From assembly GCF_900766305.1 (NCBI RefSeq), contig NZ_CAAFUZ010000016.1:1-28614 (forward strand): a stretch of DNA of 28,614 nucleotides, written 5' to 3'. The position numbers and the translations under genes are program-made. The stretch's first letter is position 1; each line of letters begins with the position of its first letter. Positions 18,737-28,436 of the stretch are shown here, in pieces. Below the pieces are notes generated by a model. That model worked only from the letters and a program-made list of their open reading frames with translations. It searched no databases and was not told the origin of the DNA. The stretch comes from an uncultured Gemella sp. GTDB taxonomy: Bacteria; Bacillota; Bacilli; Staphylococcales; Gemellaceae.

Positions 18737-19430
18737 TTTTTAATCTCCTTAAAACTTCTTCATAAGCTTCCATTACAGAACCTAAATCTCTTCTAAATCT
18801 ATCTTTATCTAATTTTTCATTTGTGTCTTTATCCCAAAGACGACATGTATCTGGAGAAATTTCATCAGCAAGAATTATCTCACCATCTTTAGTTTTTCCG
18901 AATTCAATTTTGAAATCAACAAGTACTAAGTTTGCATCTAAGTACAATTTTTGTAATAGTTCATTGATTTTTAAAGCTTGAGTACGGATATTTTCTAACT
19001 CTTCTTCTGTAACTATTTCTAATGCCACCGCATGATCATTATTAATCAGTGGATCATTTAGTTCATCGTTTTTATAACTTAACTCGAAGACTGGTTTTTT
19101 TAATTTTTTCCCTTCTTCTAGTCCATATTTTTTTGCCATAGAACCAGCTACTATATTACGAACAATTACTTCTAAAGGAATAATAGTTACGTGTTTACAA
19201 ATTTGATCTGTTTCATTAACTTTTCTAATGAAGTGAGTTTTTACACCTTGTTTTTCTAAGTACTCGAAGATTAATGAAGTAATTGTATTATTGAATACTC
19301 CCTTACCTTCAAATTCTTCTTTTTTCACACCATTAAAGGCTGTAGCACTATTTTTATAATGCACATAAATCTCATCATTGTTTTCACATTCGAACAGTTG
19401 TTTAGCTTTTCCTTCGTATAAAAGTTTCAT
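18729..19430 (-). CDS. purC: Phosphoribosylaminoimidazole-succinocarboxamide synthase (SAICAR synthetase)
   Basis: PurC adds aspartate to CAIR with ATP. The 233-residue protein has the usual compact bacterial length. It starts [14 protein letters not shown], the canonical N-terminal nucleotide-binding segment, and includes [17 protein letters not shown] (about residues 86-102) and [14 protein letters not shown] (about 187-200), matching the family signatures. The ATG overlaps the purL stop by one base (TAATG), and the stop overlaps purF by 8 nt. Confidence 0.98.
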   Translation of the reverse strand: MKLLYEGKAKQLFECENNDEIYVHYKNSATAFNGVKKEEFEGKGVFNNTITSLIFEYLEKQGVKTHFIRKVNETDQICKHVTIIPLEVIVRNIVAGSMAKKYGLEEGKKLKKPVFELSYKNDELNDPLINNDHAVALEIVTEEELENIRTQALKINELLQKLYLDANLVLVDFKIEFGKTKDGEIILADEISPDTCRLWDKDTNEKLDKDRFRRDLGSVMEAYEEVLRRLKNA

Positions 19431-22400
19431 TATTTTTTTCCCCCTTTGAAGTAATTCACACCGTTTTTGAAAATATCTTGTTTTACTTTAATTGTATTTG
19501 TTTTATATAATGTATCTCCGTATCTTTCACTGTGACCCATTTTCCCTAGGATAAGTCCATCTTCACTTACTAATCCCTCAGTAGCTAGAACAGATCCGTT
19601 AGGATTGAAGCGTCCGTTTAATGTAGCATTACCATCGAAATCACTATATTGGAAAGCGACAAGATGTTTAAACTTGTTAATATTAAGTCCTACAACTTTA
19701 CCTTCACCATGACTGAACACTACTTCATGTTGATCTCCAATGTTAAAATCTTGTAACCAAGGAGAATTTGTATTAGCTACACGAGTAAAAGCTGTTGTTG
19801 AAATATGTTCGTAACTATCATTTCTGTATAGTGTTAGGTCATCTTCTGCCAACTCTCTAACTTCACCATATGGTAATAGTCCTGATTTAAGTAATGCTTG
19901 GAATCCGTTACACACACCTAAGATTAATTTTTTCTGAGCAAGGTGTTTATGAATTGCATCTTTAACTTTTTCATTTTTTAAGAAGTTTACAATATATTTA
20001 GCACTTCCATCAGGTTCATCACCACTAGAAAATCCTCCAGGGAACATAATTATATGAGACTGTTCGATAGCTTTTGTGAACTCTTCTATTGATTGTTCAA
20101 TATCATCTTCACGTGTATTTCTAATAACTACTGTAATAGGTGTAGCTCCCGCTTCTAAGAAGGCTTTTTCACTATCGTACTCACAGTTTGTACCAGGAAA
20201 TACTGGGATAACAACTTTTACATCTTCTATATATTCTGGATAATATTTTTTCTCTTTATATTCTTTATGAAGATTTTCAACATTACCTTTATCTTCATTT
20301 TGATATAATGGATAAACTTTATTTAGTGTTTTTGTGTATGCTTCGTAAATATCTTTATGCATAAACACTTCGTTATTAATTATAATTCTTTCACTAACTT
20401 TTCCTAATTTTTCAAACGGTAGTTCTACCGTTGCTTCTACTACAAGAGACGCTGGATCAAAATTAAGAATATTATCTTTTTCAACTTCAAAACCAAGATC
20501 ATTACCTAGTGACATTTTCACTAGTGAAGCGGCGATACTACCTTCTTCTTGGACATATGCAGATACTATCTTACCTTCTTTAATATACTTATGAACAAGT
20601 TCATAATTTTCTAAAGTTTTCTTAATGTCTGGATATCCTTTTTCATCTTTTTCTACAGGAACATAGTATAATTTATTGCCAACTTGTTTTAATTCTGGAG
20701 TTATTACATCAGCTATTTTTACAGGTGTACAAGCAAATGAAATTAATGTTTCTACTACATTTAAATCATTGAAAGTACCTGACATACTATCCTTACCACC
20801 GATACTTGGTCTACCAATTTCTTTTTGAGCATAAATACTTCCTAATAAACTTTGAGTAACTTTACCCCATTTAGTACTATCAGTACCTAGTTTTTCGAAG
20901 TATTCTTGGAATGAGAAGTACAAGCTATCTTTATTTCCACCAACCGCGTAAACTTTAGCTACTGATTCTAACACCGCATAAATAGATGATAGGAATGGTG
21001 AGTAGTAAGAAATTTTTGGAATAAATCCATAAGTTAAGATTGTCGCTGTATCACTAGTTGTATGTAATGTTGGTAAAGCTTGAACACTTGCTTGAACTGG
21101 TGTAAGTTTATGTTTACCTGCAAAAGGCATAAGAACTGTAGTGACACCTATTGAAGAGTCGAATTTTTGTGCTAGACCTTTTTGACAAGTTACATTTAAC
21201 TCTCCTAATTCACTTAAGATATTTTCACGAGTTACTTCTTTATTTAAGAATGGATTAGCTGCAGTATTATCTTTCATAGTAACTGATGATTTTTGACGAA
21301 CACCACTTGTTTCTAAGAAATCAGCACTCATGTCAACAACTTTTTCATCATTGTAATACATCTCTAAGCGACGTCTATTTGTTACCGTAGCAACATGAGC
21401 GTATTCAATATTTTCTTTCTCACATTCACGAATAAATGCCTCGTAGTCTTTTTTGTCAATCGCTACTGCCATACGTTCTTGAGATTCACTCGTAGCTAAT
21501 TCTGTAGCATTTAAGCCTTGATATTTAGTAAGAACTTTTTCTAAATGAATTTCTATACCGTCTGAAAGTTCCCCGATAGCTACACAAACACCACCAGCAC
21601 CAAAGTCATTACATTTTTTAATAAGTCTTGTAACTTCTTGTTTTCTAAATAAACGTTGTAACTTACGTTCTTCAGGTGCATTACCTTTTTGAACTTGGCT
21701 AGACATCGTATTTAACGAATCGTTAGTATGTTCTACACTTGAACCACTCGCACCTTGAATACCATCACGACCAGTTCTACCACCTATCATTACCACAATA
21801 TCGCCATCGACAAGAGTTTCGCGTTTGTAATCTCCGTCTTTAACAGCCCCGACTACAGCACCAACTTCCATATGCTTAGCTACATAACTATCATCGTATA
21901 ATTCACGAACAAAAGTAGTTGCAAGCCCTATTTGGTTACCGTATGATGAATTACCGTGAGCAGTTCCTTTAGCTATATCTACTTGAGGAAGTTTGTGTTT
22001 TAAAGTATCTTCACGTTTTTGTAGTACATTACCACTTCCTGAAATACGCATAGCTTGATATACGTAACTACGTCCTGATAGTGGATCTCTGATTGCTCCT
22101 CCTATACAAGTACTCGCTCCTCCGAATGGTTCGATTTCACTTGGATGATTATGAGTTTCGTTTTTGAATTGGATTAACCAGCGTTCTTTTTCACCATTAT
22201 TCTCTATAGTAGTGAAGAATGAACATGCATTAATCTCTTCACTTACTTCAATATTTTCATCTTTTAATACTTTTACATGATATTTACCTATTATACTCGC
22301 CATATCCATAAGCGTAATAGGTTTATCATTACGGTCAAGTTCATCACGGACATTTAAGTAATAATCAAATGCATCTTGCATCTCTTTTTGGAAAAGTTCT

Positions 22401-23107
22401 GACTCAATTTTTACTTCATCTAATACTGTCTCGAAAGTAGTGTGTCGGCAGTGGTCACTCCAGTAACAGTCTAATACGTAGATTTCCGTTTCAGTAGGAA
22501 TACGACCTTCTTTTTTGAAATAATCTTGAATAAATACTAGGTCTTCAATATTCATAGCTAGAGAAAATTCTTTTTTAAGACCAAGTAACGCATCTTTATC
22601 AAACACTAAAAATCCAGCTAAGTCTTTTAGTGGTTTTGGCTTGGAATCTAGTGTAAAGTCAAGAATTGATAAATCTTTTTTACGAGATTCAATAGGATTT
22701 ACTAAGTAACTTTCTACAAGATTTAATTGCTCATTTGTAAGTTGTTTATTAAAAAGAACTAGCTTACCACTTCGTACAGTTGCTTTACTTTTTGAGTTAA
22801 GCAATCTTATGCTTTCTTTTGCGCTGTCAGCTCTTTGATCATATTGAGCAGGTAACACTTCATAAGCGAAGTACTTCCCATCATTAAGCTCAATATCTTC
22901 AAACACTTCATCGACAACAATCTCAGAAAACACAGAAGTTTTAGCTAGTTCATAAGTTTCTTCATCAATATTAAAGACATCATAAATTACATACAACTCC
23001 ACAGAGTCAAGACCTAGATTAAACTCTAAGTTCAAGTTGTCTCGTAATTGTAATTCTTCCTTATTATATCCATTGCGTTTCTTTACAAAAATTCGTTTGT
23101 TAGTCAT
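19430..23107 (-). CDS. purL: Phosphoribosylformylglycinamidine synthase, single-chain type
   Basis: This 1225-residue enzyme converts FGAR, glutamine and ATP to FGAM. It is the large fused form, so no separate purS or purQ is needed and none is present. The N-terminal PurS-like and linker regions are followed by two AIR-synthetase-like halves with signatures such as [19 protein letters not shown] (about residue 315) and [14 protein letters not shown]. The C-terminal class I glutaminase domain shows its nucleophile in [13 protein letters not shown] (Cys near 1065) and the His/Glu pair in MGHSERYGD (about 1191-1193). The start follows GGAGGAGAAC and overlaps purK by 8 nt. This fused architecture is known from streptococci and proteobacteria, whereas Bacillus uses three subunits. 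Confidence 0.98.
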   Translation of the reverse strand: MTNKRIFVKKRNGYNKEELQLRDNLNLEFNLGLDSVELYVIYDVFNIDEETYELAKTSVFSEIVVDEVFEDIELNDGKYFAYEVLPAQYDQRADSAKESIRLLNSKSKATVRSGKLVLFNKQLTNEQLNLVESYLVNPIESRKKDLSILDFTLDSKPKPLKDLAGFLVFDKDALLGLKKEFSLAMNIEDLVFIQDYFKKEGRIPTETEIYVLDCYWSDHCRHTTFETVLDEVKIESELFQKEMQDAFDYYLNVRDELDRNDKPITLMDMASIIGKYHVKVLKDENIEVSEEINACSFFTTIENNGEKERWLIQFKNETHNHPSEIEPFGGASTCIGGAIRDPLSGRSYVYQAMRISGSGNVLQKREDTLKHKLPQVDIAKGTAHGNSSYGNQIGLATTFVRELYDDSYVAKHMEVGAVVGAVKDGDYKRETLVDGDIVVMIGGRTGRDGIQGASGSSVEHTNDSLNTMSSQVQKGNAPEERKLQRLFRKQEVTRLIKKCNDFGAGGVCVAIGELSDGIEIHLEKVLTKYQGLNATELATSESQERMAVAIDKKDYEAFIRECEKENIEYAHVATVTNRRRLEMYYNDEKVVDMSADFLETSGVRQKSSVTMKDNTAANPFLNKEVTRENILSELGELNVTCQKGLAQKFDSSIGVTTVLMPFAGKHKLTPVQASVQALPTLHTTSDTATILTYGFIPKISYYSPFLSSIYAVLESVAKVYAVGGNKDSLYFSFQEYFEKLGTDSTKWGKVTQSLLGSIYAQKEIGRPSIGGKDSMSGTFNDLNVVETLISFACTPVKIADVITPELKQVGNKLYYVPVEKDEKGYPDIKKTLENYELVHKYIKEGKIVSAYVQEEGSIAASLVKMSLGNDLGFEVEKDNILNFDPASLVVEATVELPFEKLGKVSERIIINNEVFMHKDIYEAYTKTLNKVYPLYQNEDKGNVENLHKEYKEKKYYPEYIEDVKVVIPVFPGTNCEYDSEKAFLEAGATPITVVIRNTREDDIEQSIEEFTKAIEQSHIIMFPGGFSSGDEPDGSAKYIVNFLKNEKVKDAIHKHLAQKKLILGVCNGFQALLKSGLLPYGEVRELAEDDLTLYRNDSYEHISTTAFTRVANTNSPWLQDFNIGDQHEVVFSHGEGKVVGLNINKFKHLVAFQYSDFDGNATLNGRFNPNGSVLATEGLVSEDGLILGKMGHSERYGDTLYKTNTIKVKQDIFKNGVNYFKGGKK

Positions 23108-24143
23108 GTTCTCCTCCTAAAATTACATCACCATAAAAATTAATATGTCCTACTTTTCTATCTTGGCGTGGTTCTTTTTCATATAAGTGTAAGTAACCAC
23201 CTTTGTTTTTATACACATCTATATAATAATCTAAGTCTTGACCTAAGATATTATAAAGCGTAGTTTCTCTATTCTCTATTTTACCGACTTTTAAGCCGCA
23301 TATAGCTTCAATATGAGCTCTAAATTGACTCTTTGTTGCACTTTGCATTGTTATATGACCTGAATTGTGAACTCGTGGTGCTATTTCATTAAAAATCACC
23401 TTACCTTCACTTATAAAGAACTCAACTGTAAGTACACCGTAATAGTCAAAGTTACTAAGGATTCGTTTCGTATATTCGATAGCTAAATCTTCTTGTTCTT
23501 TAGTTGCTGTAGTAGGTACTTTCGAACGATATAGAATATTATTTCTATGTTCATTTTCTACTACTACGACGATATTTACCTTGTCTTTATCTTTAACCGC
23601 AACTACCGAGATTTCTTTATCCAGTTTTACGAACTCTTCTAATAATGTATAAGGCTCTACTTCTTCACTAGTGCTTATTTTTTTCTGACCTTTTCCATCA
23701 TAACCAAAACGTACAGTTTTCATTAAATATGGCTTTGTTATTTCTACATTTGTATCTTCTTCAACATATATATAGTCTACAGTTGGAATATCTAGTTTTC
23801 TAGCGAATTCTTTTTCATAATATCTATGTTGAGTAGTTCTTAGTACTTCTGCGCTTTGGACAATATTATACTTTTTCTCTAGTTTTTCTAAAGAAGCGGC
23901 ATCGATATTCTCAAATTCAAAAGTGATGATATCACTTAATGAACATAACCTTTCAACACTTGCGAAATCATTGAACTCCGCTTGAATAAAAATATCACTG
24001 AAAATCTTCGCACAACAACTGTCACTAGGATCTAGAACTGCAATTTTATAGCCCATCTCCTTGGCACTTATTGCGAGCATTCGTCCTAGTTGACCACCAC
24101 CAATTATTCCAATAGTTTTTCCTGGTAATATCGTCTTAATCAT
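23100..24143 (-). CDS. purK: 5-(carboxyamino)imidazole ribonucleotide synthase
   Basis: PurK is an ATP-grasp enzyme that carboxylates AIR with bicarbonate to N5-CAIR, the substrate of PurE. The 347-residue protein begins with the dinucleotide-like fold [15 protein letters not shown]. It continues with [13 protein letters not shown] in the ATP-grasp core (about residues 141-153) and [11 protein letters not shown] near residue 255. It overlaps purE by 4 nt and purL by 8 nt. Its presence together with a class I PurE indicates the two-step bacterial route to CAIR. Confidence 0.97.
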   Translation of the reverse strand: MIKTILPGKTIGIIGGGQLGRMLAISAKEMGYKIAVLDPSDSCCAKIFSDIFIQAEFNDFASVERLCSLSDIITFEFENIDAASLEKLEKKYNIVQSAEVLRTTQHRYYEKEFARKLDIPTVDYIYVEEDTNVEITKPYLMKTVRFGYDGKGQKKISTSEEVEPYTLLEEFVKLDKEISVVAVKDKDKVNIVVVVENEHRNNILYRSKVPTTATKEQEDLAIEYTKRILSNFDYYGVLTVEFFISEGKVIFNEIAPRVHNSGHITMQSATKSQFRAHIEAICGLKVGKIENRETTLYNILGQDLDYYIDVYKNKGGYLHLYEKEPRQDRKVGHINFYGDVILGGEHD

Positions 24144-24616
24144 AGTTTCATCTCTTCCAATACTATTCTTTCTTGTTCTATTTTGAATCGTTCGTACTTA
24201 TCAGCATACTTTTCATCATAAATTCCAAGTATCGATAAGGCACTAATAGCCGCATTTTTTGCTCCAGCTACTCCGATTGCCATAGTTAAAACCGGGACTC
24301 CGGCTGGCATCTGAACTATTGAATATAATGAATCGATTCCACTAAGAACACTTGATTTAATCGGAACACCAATGACTGGTAATGTCGTCATAGAAGCAAC
24401 CATACCCGGAAGATGTGCCGCTCCTCCTGCAGCTGCTATGATTAACGAATAACCATTAGCTTTCGCATTTTTTGAGAATTCTACTAATAAATCAGGTGTT
24501 CTATGCGCACTCACTACTTTCTTATCAAAAGGAATTTCAAATTCTTCCAACAACTTACAAGTTTCTTCCATCGTTGTATAATCCGACTTCGAACCCATAA
24601 TCACCGCAACTTTCAT
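24140..24616 (-). CDS. purE: N5-carboxyaminoimidazole ribonucleotide mutase
   Basis: PurE shifts the carboxyl group of N5-CAIR to C4 to give CAIR. The 158-residue length and the motifs [27 protein letters not shown] and [15 protein letters not shown] are those of class I PurE, which works with PurK. It is the first gene of the operon, with AGGAG upstream of the ATG and a leader of about 80 nt from the predicted promoter. Confidence 0.98.
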   Translation of the reverse strand: MKVAVIMGSKSDYTTMEETCKLLEEFEIPFDKKVVSAHRTPDLLVEFSKNAKANGYSLIIAAAGGAAHLPGMVASMTTLPVIGVPIKSSVLSGIDSLYSIVQMPAGVPVLTMAIGVAGAKNAAISALSILGIYDEKYADKYERFKIEQERIVLEEMKL

Positions 24617-24635
24617 ACTTTAAGCTCCTTTTTCG

Positions 24636-24757
24636 TTTTAAATGTACGTTTTTCAGGTGTTTATTTATGTAAAATATCTTTATCGTACGTCTACAATTCA
24701 AATTATACTACTTGTTTAAATATTAATCAAGTATAAACATAAGAAAAATCGTATGTT
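24636..24757 (-). promoter_or_regulatory. Purine operon promoter and leader with candidate operators
   Basis: TTGATT (24725-24730), a 17-bp spacer and a perfect TATAAT (24702-24707) form a strong sigma-A promoter. Just upstream lies an inverted repeat AACATA-N10-TATGTT (24736-24757). The leader holds two CGTAC cores, near 24643-24647 and 24683-24688. One, AAAAACGTACATT, agrees with the PurR box pattern AWWWCCGAACWWT as I recall it at 11 of 13 positions. The spacing of the cores, about 40 bp, is not the usual one for paired PurR boxes, so PurR control is only suggested. The leader is too short for a guanine riboswitch. Confidence 0.65.
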
Positions 24758-24921
24758 TTGAATTATTTTTTATATTTTGAAATCAAATTAAGAACTTTCT
24801 CTATGAATTCTCGATAATTAACTCAATTAACATAATGAAAAACAGACATTTTATTCCCTTGTTATATCAAACATAATAATGTCTCCTGTCCCCTTCTTAC
24901 CTTTTACTGTTTTTTTGCATA
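24758..24921. other. Non-coding stretch between the purine promoter and the deoR-type terminator
   Basis: No gene is supported here. The only structure seen is a 7-bp inverted repeat AGACATT/AATGTCT (24844-24850 and 24879-24885), which on the minus strand encloses a seven-codon frame with an AGGAG-like sequence in front. I give this no functional meaning. Confidence 0.4.
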
Positions 24922-24960
24922 GAAAAAGAACCAACTCTTATATACATAAAAGTTGATTCT
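24922..24960 (-). terminator. Rho-independent terminator of the HAD-deoR unit
   Basis: A 15-bp stem with two G-U pairs (24927-24941 against 24946-24960) is followed on the minus strand by five T residues. It lies about 65 nt after the stop codon of the DeoR-family gene. Confidence 0.8.
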
Positions 24961-25026
24961 AAAATCATCCTATAAATTAATTTTATACACGTCATAACAA
25001 TAAAAATCAAATTTATAAGGACATAG

Positions 25027-25770
25027 TTAATAAATTATTTGAATATCTTTACCTAATAATTCCATGATTTCATCCGATGGTTTTTTATCGGTAATAAAAT
25101 AATCAAAATTACTTATTTCATCGAGTATAAAATTCGCACCTTTATCAAATTTTGATAGCTCTGCTACTAGGACTTTAATTTTTGCATTTTCTAACGCTAA
25201 TTTTTTTACAACTACATCTTCATAATCATCTAATGTTATTAAGCCTCCCTTAATACCTGCCGCACCCGTAAATACTATATCGAAACTAATTGATTTTAAG
25301 ATATCAATATCTCTACCATAATAAAATCTTTGTTTCTTAAAAAATTCTCCACCTAATAAGTGAAAATCAACATTTTCTTTCTCACTTACAGTTATCGCCA
25401 CATCTAATGAATGAGAATAAACCTTTGTATTCTTAGGTAACTCTTCAACAATTTTTGTTGTTATCGTAGAAGCATCAACAAAATATACCCCTTCTTCTTT
25501 CAAGAGTCTTTGTGCTTTTAACGCTATCTGCGCCTTAGAAGGTGTTAATTCTCTAAGTCTTTCTTTATACGAACTTATATTGGCTCTATCTTTAGGTAAT
25601 ATCAATCCCCCATGAGTTCTTTGGACATCTTGTCGTTCACCTAAAATTTGAAAATCACGTCTTATCGTATCCCTCGATACGCCTAAGTATTCCACTACTT
25701 CCTTAGCAGATACCTGACCTTTTTTATTTAATAATTCTAATATTTTCTCTAATCTCTGCGCTTGATACAT
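25027..25770 (-). CDS. DeoR-family transcriptional regulator
   Basis: This 247-residue protein has the DeoR layout: an N-terminal winged HTH (VSAKEVVEYLGVSRDTIRRD, about residues 19-38, followed by QRTHGGLIL) and a C-terminal ISOCOT-type sensor domain that in relatives binds sugar phosphates. Visible sensor-domain stretches are FVDASTITTKIVEEL and VFTGAAGIKGG. The ATG follows AAGGTG. It lies 9 nt after the HAD phosphatase gene, so the pair is one unit. A phosphosugar effector, possibly a substrate of the neighbouring phosphatase, is a reasonable inference. No sugar transporter or kinase is in the window to identify the sugar. Confidence 0.93.
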   Translation of the reverse strand: MYQAQRLEKILELLNKKGQVSAKEVVEYLGVSRDTIRRDFQILGERQDVQRTHGGLILPKDRANISSYKERLRELTPSKAQIALKAQRLLKEEGVYFVDASTITTKIVEELPKNTKVYSHSLDVAITVSEKENVDFHLLGGEFFKKQRFYYGRDIDILKSISFDIVFTGAAGIKGGLITLDDYEDVVVKKLALENAKIKVLVAELSKFDKGANFILDEISNFDYFITDKKPSDEIMELLGKDIQIIY

Positions 25771-25779
25771 TTTTTCACC

Positions 25780-26589
25780 TTATATCTTTTTAACAAAATT
25801 TTCAATAGCATATGCTACACCGTCTTCATTGTTTGATTTTGTAACATAATCAGCATACTTTTTCACATCATCAGTAGCATTATCCATAACAACTGAATAA
25901 CCTACAGTCTCAAACATCGAAATATCATTTTGACCATCACCAAATGCAGCTAATTCATTTTTATTTAGATTTTCAAGTTTACTAATATATTCTATACCTT
26001 TTGATTTTTTAGCATTTAAATGCGTGATTTCTAAATATCCACTAAGCGATCTTTGAATTGTTAATTCTTCTTTAGAAAATTCTTTTTCCACGTAATCCGC
26101 GATATTATTAAAAATCTCTTTATCATGTTCAATAAAAGAAACCTTGAAAACATCCTTTATTTCTTTAAAATACTCATTGAAATCTACAATATTCACTTCT
26201 ACTCTTACGACATTATATTCCTCAATAATACCATTAGTCTTCTTATCAGTATTCCAATTAATTTCATCGTATAAACTAATACCAGTATCCGGGAATTTAT
26301 TTCTTATATCTAAAACTAATTTTTTAGCTACTGAAAAATCTATCGGTTGTCTATGCAACACAATCTTCTCGTTATTTTTCTTTTCAAAAATTATTGCACC
26401 ATTAAATGATACATGTACACCATCTATTCCTAAAGTATTGATAATCTTCTCCATTTTTTGAGGTGATCGTGCTGATACCAAAGTAAAAGGTAATCCACTT
26501 TCTTTTATAGCATTAATATTTACTTCACTTATTTCTCCCCTACTATTAAGAACCGTTCCGTCCATATCAGAAAATAAATGTTTAATCAT
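25780..26589 (-). CDS. Cof-type HAD-superfamily phosphatase
   Basis: This 269-residue cytosolic hydrolase belongs to the Cof/IIB group of the HAD superfamily. Motif I is FSDMDGTVLNSRGEIS (nucleophile Asp9, acid Asp11). Motif II has the Ser/Thr in FTLVSARSP (about residues 36-44). Motif III Lys lies near KKSKGIEYIS (about 195), and motif IV is AFGDGQNDISMFE (about 213). A C2-type cap lies between motifs II and III. Relatives dephosphorylate sugar phosphates, FMN or pyridoxal phosphate; the substrate cannot be read from the sequence. GGAGG precedes the ATG. It is the first gene of a two-gene unit with a DeoR-family regulator. Confidence 0.94.
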   Translation of the reverse strand: MIKHLFSDMDGTVLNSRGEISEVNINAIKESGLPFTLVSARSPQKMEKIINTLGIDGVHVSFNGAIIFEKKNNEKIVLHRQPIDFSVAKKLVLDIRNKFPDTGISLYDEINWNTDKKTNGIIEEYNVVRVEVNIVDFNEYFKEIKDVFKVSFIEHDKEIFNNIADYVEKEFSKEELTIQRSLSGYLEITHLNAKKSKGIEYISKLENLNKNELAAFGDGQNDISMFETVGYSVVMDNATDDVKKYADYVTKSNNEDGVAYAIENFVKKI

Positions 26590-26618
26590 AAATTACCTCC
26601 GTAATTATCTATATTTTT

Positions 26619-26679
26619 ATAATATCATTATTTCTAAGTTTATTCAAGTATATTTAAGTAACTGTAATTAATTTTAAGT
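26619..26679 (-). promoter_or_regulatory. Promoter of the HAD-deoR unit with phased direct repeats
   Basis: TTGAAT (26642-26647), a 17-bp spacer and TATTAT (26619-26624) form the promoter. Overlapping its -35 are three adjacent 10-bp direct repeats, ACTTAAATAT, ACTTGAATAA and ACTTAGAAAT on the minus strand, with a fourth (ACTTAAAATT) two periods upstream (26634-26679 in all, repeat starts only for the last). Such one-turn phasing suits a DeoR-family operator and suggests autoregulation. Confidence 0.55.
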
Positions 26680-26744
26680 ATTTTCACTATATTATTTTTT
26701 AATAATACAACTCTTATTGAGAATTACTTATGATTACTTAATTA

Positions 26745-26775
26745 TAAAAAACACTCAGAACTAATGTTCTGAGTG
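26745..26775 (-). terminator. Rho-independent terminator of glyQS
   Basis: A perfect 10-bp stem CACTCAGAAC/GTTCTGAGTG with a 4-nt loop (26752-26775) is followed on the minus strand by six T residues. It lies 10 nt after the stop codon. Confidence 0.93.
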
Positions 26776-26784
26776 CTTATCTAA

Positions 26785-28158
26785 TTAGAATTTAATTTTT
26801 TCTTCGATATATTGTTTTAATTCAGCGATTGGAATACGAGTTTGTTCCATAGTATCTCTATCACGAACAGTTACCATTCCATCGTTTTCTGATTCGAAGT
26901 CGTAAGTGATACAGAAAGGAGTACCAACTTCGTCTTGTCTTCTATATCTCTTACCGATTGATCCAGTTTCATCAAAATCAACCATGAAGTCTGCAGCTAA
27001 TTGTTGATATACTTCAACAGCTTTATCACTTAATTTTTTAGAAAGTGGTAAGATAGCTGCTTTGTAAGGCGCTAATGCTGGGTGGAATTTAAGAACTGTA
27101 CGAGTATCATTTTCCCCAACTTCTTCTTCATTATATGCATCACATAAGAACGCTAGAAGAACACGGTCAACCCCTACAGACGGTTCGATACAGTATGGGA
27201 TGAATTTTTCATTTGTACTTAGGTCTTGGTAAGTTAAATCTTGACCTGAGTGTTCCATATGTTGTTTTAAGTCGTAGTCAGTTCTTGAAGCAATACCCCA
27301 AAGTTCTCCCCAACCGAATGGGAATTTGAACTCGATGTCAGTAGTTGCGTTAGAATAGTGTGATAATTCTTCTTGATCGTGGTCACGTAGACGGATATTT
27401 TCTTTAGTCATACCTAAGTCTAATAAGAATTTTTCACAGTTGTTTTTCCATTTTGTGTGCCAATCTAATTCCGTTCCTGGTTCACAGAAGAATTCTAATT
27501 CCATTTGTTCGAATTCACGAGTACGGAAGATAAAGTTACCTGGTGTGATTTCGTTACGGAATGATTTACCGATTTGTCCAATACCGAATGGTAATTTTTT
27601 ACGCATACTACGTTGTACGTTTTTGAAGTTTACGAAGATACCTTGTGCAGTTTCTGGACGTAGGTAAATTTGGCTTGTAGAATTTTCTACTACACCTTGG
27701 TTAGTTTTGAACATAAGGTTAAATTGACGAATGTTAGTGTAGTCATGGCTACCACATTCTGGACATTTAATGTTTTCACGGTCGATAATAGCTTCTAATT
27801 CTTCGAATGGAAGACCATCAACCACTACATCTTCATTTTTTTCATTGAAGTAGTATTCTTCAATAAGTTTATCAGCACGAAGACGTGATTTACATACTTT
27901 ACAGTCCATCATAGGATCACTGAAGTTACCTACGTGTCCTGAAGCTTCCCATGTACGTGGGTTCATAAAGATAGCTGCATCTAACCCTACGTTATATGGT
28001 GATTCTTGAATGAATTTTTTCCACCATGCTTTTTTTACGTTATTTTTTAATTCAACTCCTAATGGACCGTAATCCCAAGTATTAGCTAATCCACCATAGA
28101 TTTCAGATCCTTGAAATACGAATCCTCTATTTTTTGCAAGAGATAAAATTTTCTCCAT
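26785..28158 (-). CDS. glyQS: Glycyl-tRNA synthetase, dimeric class II type
   Basis: GlyQS charges tRNA-Gly with glycine. I start it at the ATG at 28158, which has AGGAGG upstream and gives the canonical [19 protein letters not shown] and 457 residues, near the usual length of the alpha2 enzyme. The longer open frame to 28215 runs into the T-box terminator and is not credible. The N-terminal part includes [19 protein letters not shown] four-cysteine, zinc-finger-like pair (CKVCKS at about residue 83 and CPECGS at about 130) follows. Class II motif 2 is [19 protein letters not shown] (about 198-216), and motif 3 is [10 protein letters not shown] (about 350). It is a single-gene unit under T-box control. 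Confidence 0.97.
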   Translation of the reverse strand: MEKILSLAKNRGFVFQGSEIYGGLANTWDYGPLGVELKNNVKKAWWKKFIQESPYNVGLDAAIFMNPRTWEASGHVGNFSDPMMDCKVCKSRLRADKLIEEYYFNEKNEDVVVDGLPFEELEAIIDRENIKCPECGSHDYTNIRQFNLMFKTNQGVVENSTSQIYLRPETAQGIFVNFKNVQRSMRKKLPFGIGQIGKSFRNEITPGNFIFRTREFEQMELEFFCEPGTELDWHTKWKNNCEKFLLDLGMTKENIRLRDHDQEELSHYSNATTDIEFKFPFGWGELWGIASRTDYDLKQHMEHSGQDLTYQDLSTNEKFIPYCIEPSVGVDRVLLAFLCDAYNEEEVGENDTRTVLKFHPALAPYKAAILPLSKKLSDKAVEVYQQLAADFMVDFDETGSIGKRYRRQDEVGTPFCITYDFESENDGMVTVRDRDTMEQTRIPIAELKQYIEEKIKF

Positions 28159-28188
28159 AGTTTGTTTCCTCCTAATTAATAAAATATA

Positions 28189-28339
28189 AAAAGCCCTAGA
28201 TATGCCGTAGCACATCTAGGGACGAAATAATTTCCGCGGTTCCACCCTGATTAGTAAAAACTCAACTTTATTAATATTAAGTTGTATTTAATGCCAATAT
28301 AGTTGCTGAACTTTCACCATCATCAGCTCGCTTATTACT
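28189..28339 (-). promoter_or_regulatory. Glycine T-box riboswitch
   Basis: The minus-strand leader carries the conserved T-box AGGGTGGAACCGCGG (28234-28249). It is followed by a terminator hairpin (CCCTAGATGTG/CATATCTAGGG type, 28194-28221) and TTTTT just before the glyQS ribosome binding site. Pairing of the T-box with the hairpin's 5' arm would form the antiterminator. Uncharged tRNA-Gly should therefore raise expression. A candidate GGC specifier lies in ATTGGCATTA (about 28290-28299), but I could not fold stem I with confidence. At about 150 nt the leader is short, as is typical of glycine T-boxes. Confidence 0.92.
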
Positions 28340-28344
28340 CTTTT

Positions 28345-28373
28345 ATTCTAACATTAATATGAAAAACTTTCAA
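28345..28373 (-). promoter_or_regulatory. Sigma-A promoter of glyQS
   Basis: TTGAAA (28368-28373), a 17-bp spacer and TAGAAT (28345-28350), with an extended TG, place the start of the T-box transcript near 28339. Confidence 0.8.
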
Positions 28374-28436
28374 GAGAAATTACAAAAATTATTGTTAAAA
28401 CATAAGGTGTTTAAATTTATTTATGAAAAAATACAC

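Noticed and set aside
24617..24695. Guanine riboswitch in the purine operon leader
   Set aside because: The leader is only about 80 nt and shows no purine-aptamer core or terminator hairpin before purE.
28159..28215. Longer glyQS start with 19 extra residues
   Set aside because: The extension translates the T-box terminator hairpin; the ATG at 28158 has a perfect AGGAGG.
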